The notes: generated by a model from the letters alone, not told the origin. DNA of 64,000 nt from Thiofaba sp039822285 (GCF_039822285.1 NZ_JBAJEY010000003.1:172442-236441), one strand, 5' to 3'; counted from the stretch's first letter, positions 47,237 to 56,324 are shown. Numbers and translations are program-made.

Positions 47237-49206
47237 AGCACGCCAGCACCCCGCTCCCCCCGGCGCTGAAGGCCCGCCTGCTCGGTGTGCTCTCCTTGGT
47301 GCTGCTGCCCCACGCCCTGCACCTGGCGCCCTGGATCAGCCTGCTCGCCGCCCTGGGGCTGCTGTGGCACGCCTTCCACCTGCGCTCCGGTGCCCCCCTG
47401 CCCCATCGTGCCATCCTAGCCGCCCTGCTCCTGGCGGGCACGGCCGTGGTCTGGCTCACGCACGGCGGGATCTTCGGCCGCGACGGCGGGGTGAGCTTCC
47501 TCGTCCTGCTCACCGTGCTCAAGCTGCTCGAATCCCGCACGCGCCGGGACGGCGGCCTGCTCGGCCTGCTCGGGTTATTCCTGCTCCTGACCCTGTTCCT
47601 GTTCGACCAGGGGCCGCTGACCGCGCTCTGGGCGCTCGGCGCCTTCGCCCTCCTGCTCGGCCTGCTGGGGGATCTGGCCTCCCCGCTTGAACCGCCCCCC
47701 CTGCGCCGCCGCCTGCAGGGCCTCGCCCCCACCCTGGGGCTCGCCCTGCCCATCGCGCTGCTGCTGTTTGTGTTCGTGCCCCGCCCGGCGGCACCGCTGT
47801 TCGGCCTGCCGCAGGCCGACCGGGCCGTCACTGGCCTGTCGGACAGCCTCGCCCCCGGCACCATCACCGACCTGTCCCGCTCAGAGGCGGTTGCCTTCCG
47901 CGCCACCTTCGCGGGCGCGGAACCCGCACGCGAGCAGCTCTACTGGCGCGGCCCGGTGTTCTGGCACTACGACGGCCGCCGCTGGGCCCGCCTGCCCGAC
48001 CTGCCCCGCCCGGAGGCGCTGACCATGGAGCCGGGCGAGGGTCTTTTGGAATACAGCCTGATGCTCGAGCCGCAGGGCAGCGCCATCCTGCCGGCGCTGG
48101 ACATCCCCGTCGAGGCGCCCGAGGGGACCCGGCTTTTGCTCGACCACGACCTGCGCTTCAACCGCCCGCAGGAAACCCGCCGCCTGCTGACCCTGCGCGC
48201 CGCGCCCCATGCCAGGCTCGACCCCGACCTGCCCGAGGGCCTGCGGCGGCAAGCCCTGCAATTACCCGAGGGCGAAAATCCCTTGCTGCACGACCTGGGC
48301 ACGGGTTGGCAGAAGCTCGAACCGCGCGAACGCATCGAGGCCGCGCTGCACCTGTTCCGCGCCCAGGGCTTTCGCTACACCCTGCGCCCCCCGCCCCTGC
48401 CGGAGCAGGATGGCATGGATGCCTTTCTGTTCGATACCCGCGCCGGCTTCTGCGAGCACTACGCCAGCGCCTTCGTCCTTTTGATGCGTGCCGCGGGCCT
48501 GCCCGCGCGGGTGGTCACCGGCTACCAGGGCGGCGAGCGTCATCCGGACGGCTATTGGCTCGTGCGGCAGGGCGACGCCCATGCCTGGGCCGAGGTGTGG
48601 ATCAAGGGCGAAGGCTGGCTGAGGGTGGACCCCACGGAGGCCATTGCCCCAGAGCGGATCGAGTCCGGGCTCGCAGCCGCCGTGCCGGAAACGGTGGGGG
48701 AGCTGCCCGCGGCCCTGCGGCGCGACTTCGGTTTCCTGCACCGTGCCAGGCTGCGGCTCGATGGCGTGGAGAACCGCTGGAATCGCTGGGTGCTCGGCTT
48801 CGACCGCGCCGACCAGCGCGCCCTGCTCGATCGGCTCGGCTGGAAGGGTGACCTGCGGCTCGGCCTGTGGGGGGCCTTGGGGATCGGTCTTGGGTTGCTG
48901 GCGATCATGGCCCTGGCCGCAGGCCGCTGGCGGCGAACCCGCATGGCACCAGCGCAACGTCTTTGGGCAAGGTTCGAGCGGGCCTTGGGCACCATGGGCG
49001 TGTCACGCCAACCCGGCGAAGGCCCCCGCGCCCTCGCCCGGCGCATCGCCCGCGAACAGCCCGAACTGGCCCAGGCCTGCGCCGGGTTCATCGAGGCCTA
49101 CCTGCACTGGCGCCATGCCCCGGCCGGCGTCGCGCAGGCGGCGGTGGAACAGGCGCTGCGCAGCGCCGAACGAGCGATCAGGGCCACAGCCCAGGTGCAG
49201 AAATGA
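47233..49206 (+). CDS. TgpA-type transglutaminase-like membrane protein
   Basis: A 657-residue protein. The first about 190 residues hold six or so membrane helices, then a periplasmic region with a transglutaminase/protease-like core whose triad is Cys407 (RAGFCEHYASAF), His450 (DAHAWAEVW) and Asp466 (RVDPTEA). One more membrane helix near residue 555 is followed by a cytoplasmic DUF4129-like tail. P. aeruginosa TgpA is essential and thought to act on periplasmic or envelope substrates. The gene ends at a hairpin shared with convergent iscU. Confidence 0.9.
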   Translation: MKHASTPLPPALKARLLGVLSLVLLPHALHLAPWISLLAALGLLWHAFHLRSGAPLPHRAILAALLLAGTAVVWLTHGGIFGRDGGVSFLVLLTVLKLLESRTRRDGGLLGLLGLFLLLTLFLFDQGPLTALWALGAFALLLGLLGDLASPLEPPPLRRRLQGLAPTLGLALPIALLLFVFVPRPAAPLFGLPQADRAVTGLSDSLAPGTITDLSRSEAVAFRATFAGAEPAREQLYWRGPVFWHYDGRRWARLPDLPRPEALTMEPGEGLLEYSLMLEPQGSAILPALDIPVEAPEGTRLLLDHDLRFNRPQETRRLLTLRAAPHARLDPDLPEGLRRQALQLPEGENPLLHDLGTGWQKLEPRERIEAALHLFRAQGFRYTLRPPPLPEQDGMDAFLFDTRAGFCEHYASAFVLLMRAAGLPARVVTGYQGGERHPDGYWLVRQGDAHAWAEVWIKGEGWLRVDPTEAIAPERIESGLAAAVPETVGELPAALRRDFGFLHRARLRLDGVENRWNRWVLGFDRADQRALLDRLGWKGDLRLGLWGALGIGLGLLAIMALAAGRWRRTRMAPAQRLWARFERALGTMGVSRQPGEGPRALARRIAREQPELAQACAGFIEAYLHWRHAPAGVAQAAVEQALRSAERAIRATAQVQK

Positions 49207-49235
49207 CGAGGCCCCGGCAGGACCGGGGCCTCGTC
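49205..49235. terminator. hairpin between convergent tgpA-type gene and iscU
   Basis: A 13-bp perfect stem GACGAGGCCCCGG/CCGGGGCCTCGTC with a five-base loop, overlapping the TGA of the upstream gene. No T-run follows on either strand, so it may act with Rho or only as a 3'-end stabiliser. Confidence 0.5.
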
Positions 49236-49271
49236 GGGGGCTGCCGGATCGCCGCGGCACGCGGCGACGGC

Positions 49272-49661
49272 TCAGCCCTGTGGTTGGTGCTTGCTCTGGT
49301 AGTCCGCAATCGCGGCGGCGATGGCATCCTCCGCCAGCACCGAGCAGTGGATCTTCACCGGTGGCAGCTCCAGCTCCTCGGCGATGTCCTTGTTGCGGAT
49401 CTTTTTCGCCTCCTCCAGGGTCTTGCCCTTCACCATCTCGGTGACCAGGGAGCTTGAGGCAATCGCCGAGCCGCAGCCGTAGGTCTTGAACTTGGCGTCC
49501 TCGATGATGCCCTGCGCGTTGACCTTGATCTGCAGACGCATCACATCGCCGCAGGCGGGCGCGCCGACCATGCCGGTGCCGACGCTCGGATCATCCTTGT
49601 CCAGGCTGCCGACGTTGCGCGGGTTTTCGTAGTGGTCGATGACTTTGTCGGTGTATGCCAT
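49272..49661 (-). CDS. iscU: Fe-S cluster scaffold IscU
   Basis: A 129-residue scaffold on which [2Fe-2S] clusters are built. Cluster ligands are Cys37, Cys63, His105 and Cys106, and the HscA-binding motif LPPVK is at 99-103. The N-terminus MAYTDKVIDHYENPRNVG matches the E. coli protein nearly exactly. It is last of iscR-iscS-iscU here; iscA, hscB, hscA and fdx do not follow, because the convergent tgpA-type gene comes next, so the operon is shorter than in E. coli. Confidence 0.97.
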   Translation of the reverse strand: MAYTDKVIDHYENPRNVGSLDKDDPSVGTGMVGAPACGDVMRLQIKVNAQGIIEDAKFKTYGCGSAIASSSLVTEMVKGKTLEEAKKIRNKDIAEELELPPVKIHCSVLAEDAIAAAIADYQSKHQPQG

Positions 49662-49679
49662 GGCATGAATCTCCCGTAA

Positions 49680-50900
49680 TCAGTGATGGACCCATTCGAC
49701 CTTGGAGAGGTCAATGCCGTCCTTGTACATCTCCCACAGCGGGGAGAGGTCGCGCAGCTTGCCGACCGCCTTGCGAATGAGATCGATGGTGTAATCGATC
49801 TCCTCCACCGTCGTGTAGCGGCCGATGGAGAAGCGGATGGAGCTGTGCGCAAGCTCGTCGCTGCGCCCCAGGGCGCGCAGCACATAGCTCGGCTCGAGGC
49901 TCGCGGAGGTGCAGGCGGAGCCGGAGGATACGGCGATGTCCTTGAGCGCCATGATCAGCGACTCGCCTTCGACGAAGTTGAAGCTGACGTTGAGGTTGTG
50001 CGGCACGCGGTGCGTGAGGTCGCCGTTGACGTAGACCTCCTCCATGTCCTTGATGCCGTTCCACAGCCGGTCACGCAGCATGCGGATGCGCTCGTTCTCG
50101 GCCGCCATCTCCTGCCCCGCGATGCGGAAGGCCTCGCCCATGCCGACGATCTGGTGCACGGCGAGGGTACCGGAGCGCATGCCGCGCTCGTGCCCGCCGC
50201 CGTGCATCTGCGCCTCGACGCGGACGCGCGGCTTGCGTCGCACGTACAGCGCACCGATGCCCTTCGGGCCGTAGGTCTTGTGGGCAGAGAAGCTCATCAG
50301 GTCGACCGGCAGGTTGGCGAGGTCGATCGCCACCTTCCCCGTGGCCTGCGCGGCATCGACGTGGAAGATCACGCCCTTTGCGCGGCAGATGGCGCCCAGC
50401 TTTTCGATGTCCTGGATCACGCCGATCTCGTTGTTGACGAACATGACCGAGGCCAGCACGGTGTCCTCGCGCAGGGCGGCGGCGAACTTGTCCGCATCGA
50501 CCAGGCCATTTGGCTCGGGATCGAGGTAGGTCACCTCATAGCCCTCGCGCTCCAGCGCCCGGCAGGTGTCGATCACCGCCTTGTGCTCGGTGCTGATGGT
50601 CACGATGTGGCGACCCTTCTTCTTGTAAAACTCGGCCGCGCCCTTGATCGCGAGGTTGTTGGACTCGGTGGCCCCGGAGGTCCATACGATCTCCTTCGGA
50701 TCAGCCCCGACCAGTGCCGCGACCTGCTCGCGCGCCTCCTCCACCGCCCTCTCGGCCTTCCAGCCGAAGCTGTGGGAACGCGAGGCCGGATTGCCGAACA
50801 CCCCCTCGCGGGTCAGGCAGGCACACATCTTCTCGGCGACGCGCTCATCCACCGGCGTGGTGGCGCTGTAGTCCAGGTAGATCGGCAGTTTCAGGGTCAT
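49680..50900 (-). CDS. iscS: cysteine desulfurase IscS
   Basis: A 406-residue PLP enzyme that takes sulfur from cysteine for IscU, ThiI and other acceptors. PLP-binding Lys208 lies in SAHKTYGPKG and persulfide Cys330 in SSGSACTSASLEPSYVL, each two residues after E. coli IscS (206, 328). The ATG at 50900 is preceded by AGGGA; a GTG at 50903 is adjacent. It is 18 bases upstream of iscU and 32 bases downstream of iscR. Confidence 0.97.
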   Translation of the reverse strand: MTLKLPIYLDYSATTPVDERVAEKMCACLTREGVFGNPASRSHSFGWKAERAVEEAREQVAALVGADPKEIVWTSGATESNNLAIKGAAEFYKKKGRHIVTISTEHKAVIDTCRALEREGYEVTYLDPEPNGLVDADKFAAALREDTVLASVMFVNNEIGVIQDIEKLGAICRAKGVIFHVDAAQATGKVAIDLANLPVDLMSFSAHKTYGPKGIGALYVRRKPRVRVEAQMHGGGHERGMRSGTLAVHQIVGMGEAFRIAGQEMAAENERIRMLRDRLWNGIKDMEEVYVNGDLTHRVPHNLNVSFNFVEGESLIMALKDIAVSSGSACTSASLEPSYVLRALGRSDELAHSSIRFSIGRYTTVEEIDYTIDLIRKAVGKLRDLSPLWEMYKDGIDLSKVEWVHH

Positions 50901-50932
50901 CACAACATTCCCTAATTTACGGACTTATCTCG

Positions 50933-51394
50933 TCAGCCCACCGCGCGCAGCTCAACGCCGGTGCGGGTCGCGCGGCGGGCGCTGGCGGGCACCTGCTGGG
51001 CGCGCACGAAATCACTCAAGCTCATGTGAGCCAGGAAATCGTACAGCCGCTTGCTGAAGTCGTGCCACATGTCGTGCGCCTCGCTGCGCGAACCCGGACG
51101 GTAGGCGGCAAAGAAACGCTCACGCTCGGCGGGGGTGCGATCTTCCACCGCATCCATCACCTGCGCAATGCTGATCTCGTCGGGGCTTGCAGCCAGACAG
51201 TAGCCGCCGCCGGGACCGCGCACGCCGTTCACCAGGCCGTGCTTGCGCAGGCGCGAGAACAGCTGCTCCAGATAGGACAGGGACATACCCTGCGTCTGGG
51301 CGATGTCGGACAGGGTCACGGGACCGCGGCCATGATGGGCGGCAAGGTGCATCATGGCGGTGATGGCGTGACGGGCTTTGGTCGAGACTCTCAT
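50933..51394 (-). CDS. iscR: IscR-like Rrf2 regulator lacking the cluster cysteines
   Basis: About 153 residues. The N-terminal winged helix is clear: MRVSTKARHAITAMMHLAAH, LSDIAQTQGMSLSYLEQLFS and GPGGGYCLA. In IscR the next segment carries three cysteines and a His that hold a [2Fe-2S] cluster (E. coli Cys92, Cys98, Cys104, His107). Here it reads VEDRTPAERERFFAAYRPGS and RSEAHDMWHDF, with no cysteine, though the AHDMW position keeps a His. The only cysteine is the one in GGGYCLA. The start at 51394 has GGAGG seven bases upstream. Context (upstream of iscS-iscU) says it is the isc regulator, but it cannot bind the cluster in the known way. Confidence 0.88.
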   Translation of the reverse strand: MRVSTKARHAITAMMHLAAHHGRGPVTLSDIAQTQGMSLSYLEQLFSRLRKHGLVNGVRGPGGGYCLAASPDEISIAQVMDAVEDRTPAERERFFAAYRPGSRSEAHDMWHDFSKRLYDFLAHMSLSDFVRAQQVPASARRATRTGVELRAVG

Positions 51395-51431
51395 GGGCGC
51401 GCCTCCATAATTCTTGATTGTTTCACTCAGG

Positions 51432-51460
51432 AAAGTAATCTTCCCGAGCAAATTAGTCAA
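51432..51460 (-). promoter_or_regulatory. isc operon promoter with possible IscR site
   Basis: Minus-strand TTGACT (51460-51455), 17-base spacer, TACTTT (51437-51432). The stretch TTGACTAATTTGCTCGGG across the -35 resembles, from memory, type 1 IscR sites of gammaproteobacteria. The transcript would start about 30 bases before iscR. Confidence 0.45.
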
Positions 51461-51477
51461 GAATTCCTTGGAAAGGT

Positions 51478-51936
51478 TCAACCCGACGAAGCCTCAATAC
51501 GCTGCTGACGATGCAAGAGGTAACGCAGCCACTTGTACAGAAAGCGGTTGAGGCGCCAGCGCACATCCAGGCAGCGCTCCCCCACCTGTCCCTGGGCACT
51601 GCAGTCCCTTCCGCGCAGCCGCCCGGCCACCGCCTCCGCCACGCGCGCATCGTGGTAGACGCGCACCTGGAGGTCCGGGGCCTCCCTCACCCCGCCATCC
51701 TCACAGGGGAGACGGTAAAACAAACGCACCACGGTCGTAAAACGACCCTGCTCGAGCACCTCCACATGCAAGGGCAACCCCTCCCCGCCCTGCGAGGCCA
51801 GCGTGCCGGACAGCCCAGCCATGTCCGGCATCAGGCGCCGCATGAGCATGAAGTTCGTCTCATACAGCTCCATCAGCGCGGCGAAGCTGCGCAGGGGCGG
51901 AGCGGGCATGGTGGTGGCGAGGGGCTGGTATTTCAT
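51478..51936 (-). CDS. DUF1249 family protein
   Basis: About 152 residues. The core FAALMELYETNFMLMRRLMP near the N-terminus and LPLHVEVLEQGRFTTVVRLF, RVYHDARVAEAV and the C-terminal LNRFLYKWLRYLLHRQ are typical of DUF1249 (YqiB-like). The function is not established. The ATG at 51936 gives the family start (MKYQPL); ATGs at 51948 and 51951 are alternatives and none has a clear Shine-Dalgarno. It ends 18 bases upstream of the isc -35 box, so it is upstream of the isc operon on the same strand. Confidence 0.85.
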   Translation of the reverse strand: MKYQPLATTMPAPPLRSFAALMELYETNFMLMRRLMPDMAGLSGTLASQGGEGLPLHVEVLEQGRFTTVVRLFYRLPCEDGGVREAPDLQVRVYHDARVAEAVAGRLRGRDCSAQGQVGERCLDVRWRLNRFLYKWLRYLLHRQQRIEASSG

Positions 51937-52032
51937 GATGGCGCGCATCATAACAGCCCAGGGGGATGGCGGTGAGGACACCCGCGCGGGCGCCACGTCG
52001 TCCAAGGCCGGCCATGTTAGAATGCGGCCTAC

Positions 52033-52109
52033 GTCCCCGTAGCTCAGCTGGATAGAGCGGTCCCCTCCTAAGGGACAGGCCACAGGTTCGACTCCTGTCG
52101 GGGACACCA
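52033..52109 (+). tRNA. tRNA-Arg (anticodon CCU)
   Basis: Cloverleaf with acceptor GTCCCCG/CGGGGAC, encoded CCA, D-arm AGCTCAGCTGGATAGAGC, anticodon stem GTCCC/GGGAC around CTCCTAA (anticodon CCT), and T-arm ACAGGTTCGACTCCTGT. It reads AGG codons. Confidence 0.96.
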
Positions 52110-52246
52110 CCCCTCCCCTCATTGCCACAACCTGCGCTGTCGCCCCCGATTCCCCCCGCGCATCGCGCACCCGGCCGAGGACTGCTTTCTGTCCAACCAC
52201 CCTGCAGGGATACAATCGGCGGATATCTCCGAAGGCACCTCCCACC

Positions 52247-53923
52247 ATGCGGCTTTTCGGCTTACCTCCTCCTCCCGGCCACACACGCCGGACATCCGCC
52301 CAAGCCATCGCCGCACTGATCCTGCTGGCCACCCTCCAGGCATGGCCGCTTTCCGGCGCCGCCGAGCCATTGCGACTGCAGCTGCGCTGGCTGCACCAGT
52401 TCCAGTTCGCCGGCTATTACATGGCCTTGGAGAAGGGGTTCTACCAGCAGGCAGGACTGGACGTCGAAATCCTGGAGGGCGGCCCCGAACGGCTCAAGCC
52501 CATCGACGCCCTGCTGCAAGGCAAGACCGATTTTGCCGTGACCGGCAGCGGCGTGGTCATCGAGCGCATGGCGGGCAAGCCCGTGGTCGCACTGGCGGCC
52601 ATCATGCAGACCTCGCCCCTGGTCTGGATCGTCCGGGCCGACTCCGGCATCTACACGCCCGCGGATCTCGCCGGTAAGCGGCTTATGGTCCTGCCCGCGC
52701 CGGAGAGCGCCGAACTGCTGATGATGATGCGGCGCGAGGGCATGGATCCCCGCAGGCTGAACATCCAGCTCACAAGCTTCAACCCCGACGACCTGATCCA
52801 GGGGAACACCGACGCCTTCAACGGTTATGTCTCCAACGAGCCCTGGTTGCTGAACGAAAGGGGCGTGGCCTACCGCATCATCAACCCCCGCGACTACGGC
52901 GTTAACTTCTACAACGACGTGCTCGTCACGCGGGAGGCACTGATCCGGGAGCGGCCGGAGACGGTCGACGCCTTCACCCAGGCCAGCCTGCGCGGCTGGG
53001 AATACGCGCTCTCCCATATCGAGGAATCGATCCAGCTGATCCACGAGCGCTACGCCCCGAACAAGAGCCTGGAGCACCTGCGCTTCGAGGCCCACGAAAT
53101 CGCCAGACTGGTCATGCCCGAACTGATCCAACTCGGGCACATGAATCCGGGGCGCTGGGAGACCATCGCGAGCAATTACGTGGAACTTGGCATGTCGCCC
53201 GGCCCGGTGAATCTGGCCGGATTCCTGCGTACCCCGCATGCGACGCCGGACTACGGCCTGTTCTACCGGCTTGCCGGCCTGGCCTTCCTGGCGCTGCTCG
53301 CGATCGGCGCGATCACCCTGCGCTTCGCCCGACTCAACCGCGCCCTGCGCGAGGAGATGCGCCGCAGGAAGGGCGCCGAGGAAAAGCTTCAGCAGAGCTT
53401 GGAGGCATCGCAGCGGCTGGCGAACACCGATCCGCTGACTGGCCTGTGGAACCGCATGTATTTCGAGAGCATCGCCGAGGGCGAGATCACGCGCTCCAGG
53501 CGCTATCACTATCCGCTCTCCCTGATCTTCATCGATGCCGACCACTTCAAGCAGATCAACGATCGTTACGGACACGCCACCGGGGACCACGTCCTGCGCG
53601 CCCTCAGCCAGAGGATCGCGGACAAGCTGCGCGATTCCGACACGTTCTGCCGCTGGGGCGGCGAGGAATTCCTCATCCTCGCGCCGCACACCTCGCTCGA
53701 GCATGCCGCGGACATGGCCGAGCACCTGCGGGCCATGGTTGCCGGGAGCCCCGTCCTCGAAGACACCCCCGTCACCATCAGCGCAGGTGTCGCCAGCCTC
53801 GGCCTCGGCGACACGCTGGATGACCTCGTGCACGCCGCCGACCAGGCGCTCTACCGCGCCAAGACCCACGGCCGCAACCGCGTCGAAACGCACCATCCGC
53901 CCGCGGCCTCCCCCGGCGACTGA
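52247..53923 (+). CDS. NMT1/THI5-type periplasmic sensor with GGDEF diguanylate cyclase
   Basis: A 558-residue predicted one-pass sensor. An N-terminal signal or anchor ends near residue 40. Residues 41-260 form an NMT1/THI5-like substrate-binding domain (LRLQLRWLHQFQFAGYYMAL, then FNPDDLIQGNTDAFNGYVSN). A membrane helix at about 345-365 leads to a short coiled coil and a GGDEF domain (about 400-550). The active motif is GGEEF at 471-475, and an RxxD inhibitory site (RDSD, 462-465) lies the usual five residues before it, so it should make c-di-GMP with product inhibition. The ligand is unknown; NMT1 domains often bind pyrimidines or thiamine precursors. Confidence 0.9.
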   Translation: MRLFGLPPPPGHTRRTSAQAIAALILLATLQAWPLSGAAEPLRLQLRWLHQFQFAGYYMALEKGFYQQAGLDVEILEGGPERLKPIDALLQGKTDFAVTGSGVVIERMAGKPVVALAAIMQTSPLVWIVRADSGIYTPADLAGKRLMVLPAPESAELLMMMRREGMDPRRLNIQLTSFNPDDLIQGNTDAFNGYVSNEPWLLNERGVAYRIINPRDYGVNFYNDVLVTREALIRERPETVDAFTQASLRGWEYALSHIEESIQLIHERYAPNKSLEHLRFEAHEIARLVMPELIQLGHMNPGRWETIASNYVELGMSPGPVNLAGFLRTPHATPDYGLFYRLAGLAFLALLAIGAITLRFARLNRALREEMRRRKGAEEKLQQSLEASQRLANTDPLTGLWNRMYFESIAEGEITRSRRYHYPLSLIFIDADHFKQINDRYGHATGDHVLRALSQRIADKLRDSDTFCRWGGEEFLILAPHTSLEHAADMAEHLRAMVAGSPVLEDTPVTISAGVASLGLGDTLDDLVHAADQALYRAKTHGRNRVETHHPPAASPGD

Positions 53924-53963
53924 AACCTGGGAAGGCGCGGCGTGCCTTGTCTGCTCCCTGCCG

Positions 53964-54998
53964 TCAGGGCGCGGGATTCGGATAGCGCAAGTGGACCTGC
54001 TCGATCTCGGCCAGGACGTCCTCGGGCAGCGTCATGCCCGCCGCGCCGAGGTTGGTCCTGAGCTGGTCCAGCGAGGTGGCGCCGATGATGGTGGCGCCCA
54101 CGAAGCGGCGCGTGGCGACGAAGGCGATGGCCATCCGGGCCGGATCCAGCCCCGCCTCGCGGGCGATGCGCAGGTACTCGCGCACCGCGGGCATGACGTT
54201 CGGCTTGGCGTAGCGCCTGCCGAAGCCCGGGAAGAGATTCAGGCGTCCCGCCGCCTGCGGGTCGGCGAGGTACTTGCCGGTCAGGGCACCGAAGGCGAGC
54301 GGGCTGTAGGCGAGCAGCGGCACTTCGAGGTGATGGCAGACCTCCGCCAGCCCCGTCTCGAAGGTGCGGTTGAGCAGGTGGTAGGCGTTCTGGATCGTGG
54401 CGATGCGCGGCAGGCCGTGCTCCGAGGCAAGGCGCATGAACTCGCCCAACCCCCAGGGGGTCTCGTTGCTCAGGCCGATGTGGCGCACCTTGCCCTCGCG
54501 CACGAAGCCCGCCAGGGTCTCCAGCTGGGTGCGGATGGGGATGGTCTCCCGCTCGCGCGAGGCGTCGTAGCTGCTCTCGCCGAACATCGGCACGTAGCGG
54601 TCGGGCCAGTGGATCTGGTAGAGATCGACGTAATCGGTGCGCAGGCGGCGCAGACTGCCCTCCAGCGCCTCGCGCAGGTGCTCCGGACTGATGCGCGGGC
54701 CGCCGCGGATCCAGTCGTAGCCGCGCGCAGGGCCAGTGACCTTGGTGGCGAGCACGACGCGATCGCGAGCCTGTCGTGCGAGCCAGCTGCCGACATAGGA
54801 CTCGGTGCGTCCCTGGGTCTCAGCGCGCGGGGGGACGGGGTACATCTCGGCCACGTCGATAAAGTTCACCCCATGCGCGACAGCGAGGTCGAGCTGGGCG
54901 TGCGCCTCCGCCTCGGTGTTCTGCTCGCCGAAGGTCATGGTGCCGAGGCAGAACTCGGACACGCGCAGGTCGGTGGTGCCGAGCGGCCGAATGTTCAT
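53964..54998 (-). CDS. aldo/keto reductase, Tas-like
   Basis: A 344-residue NADPH-dependent aldo/keto reductase. It starts MNIRPLGTTDLRVSEFCLGT. Catalytic Asp and Tyr lie in FIDVAEMYPVPP, Lys in LATKVTG, His in YQIHWPDRYVPMFG. The MYPVPPRAETQGRTE stretch and overall length match E. coli Tas. The physiological substrate is unknown. AGGAGG lies seven bases before the start. It overlaps the upstream MFS gene by four bases (ATGA), so both are made from one message. Confidence 0.92.
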   Translation of the reverse strand: MNIRPLGTTDLRVSEFCLGTMTFGEQNTEAEAHAQLDLAVAHGVNFIDVAEMYPVPPRAETQGRTESYVGSWLARQARDRVVLATKVTGPARGYDWIRGGPRISPEHLREALEGSLRRLRTDYVDLYQIHWPDRYVPMFGESSYDASRERETIPIRTQLETLAGFVREGKVRHIGLSNETPWGLGEFMRLASEHGLPRIATIQNAYHLLNRTFETGLAEVCHHLEVPLLAYSPLAFGALTGKYLADPQAAGRLNLFPGFGRRYAKPNVMPAVREYLRIAREAGLDPARMAIAFVATRRFVGATIIGATSLDQLRTNLGAAGMTLPEDVLAEIEQVHLRYPNPAP

Positions 54999-56266
54999 TG
55001 TGCTTCCTCCTTTTGCCTGGCGCACTTGCCCAGACGCTCGGTCAGCCACAGCAGCCAAGCCCCGCCCACGAACAAGGGCAGCACCGCCAGCATGCCGATG
55101 CGGTGGTCGCTGCTGGCAAGCGTCAGCGCCCCCACCAGGATCGGTCCGAACAGGGCGGCGAACTTGCCGAGCATATTGTAGAAGGCGAAAAACTCCCCCT
55201 CGCGCCCGGGAGGCGTCAGGCGGGCGAAGTAGGCGCGGCTCAGTGCCTGCACCCCGCCCTGGACCAGCCCGACCCCGACCGCCAGCAGGTAGAACTCCAG
55301 CGCGCTGTCCATGCGCGTGGCCCACAACAGGATCAGGACATAGGCCGCGAGCCCCGCGAAGATGGCGCGCGCCATGCCGATGCGGCCAGCCAGTTTGCCG
55401 TAGAGCAAGGTCGCGGGAAAGCCGACGAACTGGACGATGAGCAGGGCGAGGATCAACCCGTCGGAAGGCAGGCCGATGGACAGGCCGTAGTCGACGGCCA
55501 TGCGGATGATGGTATCGACCCCGTCGATGTACAGCCAGTAGGCGACGAGGAAGGTCAGCGCGCGCGGCTCGGCGCGCAAATGGTGCCAGCTTGCCCGCCA
55601 CTGGCCGAGGCTCGCCCGCATGGCATCGGCTACCTGCGGCCTGCTCACCGGACCATGCTCCACAACCCGCCGCATCAGTGGCAGGCTGAACAGCAGCCAC
55701 CACAGACCGGTCAGCAGGAAACTCAGGCTGACCGCCTGCGTCGCATCCGTCAGCCCGAACCAGCCCGGCTGCAGCGTCATGCCGACGCACAGGGCAAACA
55801 CCACCCCGCCACCGAGATAGCCGAGCGCGAAGCCGCGCGAGGACACCGGGCCAAACTGATCGGGCTCGGCCACCGCCGGCAGCAGGGCATCGTAGGCGAT
55901 GTTGGAGGCCATGAAGGCGAGGCTCGCTACCCCGTACAGGATCAGGGCCCACACCCAGGCACCTGCAGGCAAGAGCCACAGCGCCCCCGTCGCCCCGGCA
56001 CCGAGCAGGGTGAACTGGAACAGGATCCGCTTGCGCCAGCCGAGGGCATCCGCCAGTCCCCCGACCATCGGCGCCATCAGGATGAGCACGAGGCTGGCCA
56101 GCGTCATCGTCAGGCCGAGCCAGAAGGTGCTCTCGGGCGTGGGCAGCGAGCCTGCCCAGAACTGCTTGAAGAACAGGGGGAAGAAGCCGGCCATCACCAC
56201 GGTGGCGAAGGCGGAATTGGCCCAGTCGTACAGGGCCCAGGCCGTAGCGGGGGAAAGGCGGGACAT
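54995..56266 (-). CDS. MFS transporter, UMF1 family
   Basis: About 423 residues with roughly 12 membrane helices. The N-terminus WALYDWANSAFATVVMAGFFPLFF is characteristic of the UMF1 (Atg22-like) family, as is SNIAYDALLPAV. The inter-helix motif GLADALGWRKRIL fits MFS loop 2-3. The substrate is unknown. The ATG at 56266 has GGAG six bases upstream; an ATG at 56278 is in frame. It is paired with the aldo/keto reductase gene. Confidence 0.9.
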   Translation of the reverse strand: MSRLSPATAWALYDWANSAFATVVMAGFFPLFFKQFWAGSLPTPESTFWLGLTMTLASLVLILMAPMVGGLADALGWRKRILFQFTLLGAGATGALWLLPAGAWVWALILYGVASLAFMASNIAYDALLPAVAEPDQFGPVSSRGFALGYLGGGVVFALCVGMTLQPGWFGLTDATQAVSLSFLLTGLWWLLFSLPLMRRVVEHGPVSRPQVADAMRASLGQWRASWHHLRAEPRALTFLVAYWLYIDGVDTIIRMAVDYGLSIGLPSDGLILALLIVQFVGFPATLLYGKLAGRIGMARAIFAGLAAYVLILLWATRMDSALEFYLLAVGVGLVQGGVQALSRAYFARLTPPGREGEFFAFYNMLGKFAALFGPILVGALTLASSDHRIGMLAVLPLFVGGAWLLWLTERLGKCARQKEEAQ

Positions 56267-56324
56267 GCGACGCTCCATGCTGGAACTCGTACAATACCGC
56301 AACACGATCAGGCCGTTGCAGACC

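Noticed and set aside
53964..56294. 776-codon frame joining MFS and aldo/keto reductase regions
   Set aside because: The first half is an out-of-frame reading of the MFS gene. The real reductase starts at 54998 with a good ribosome site.
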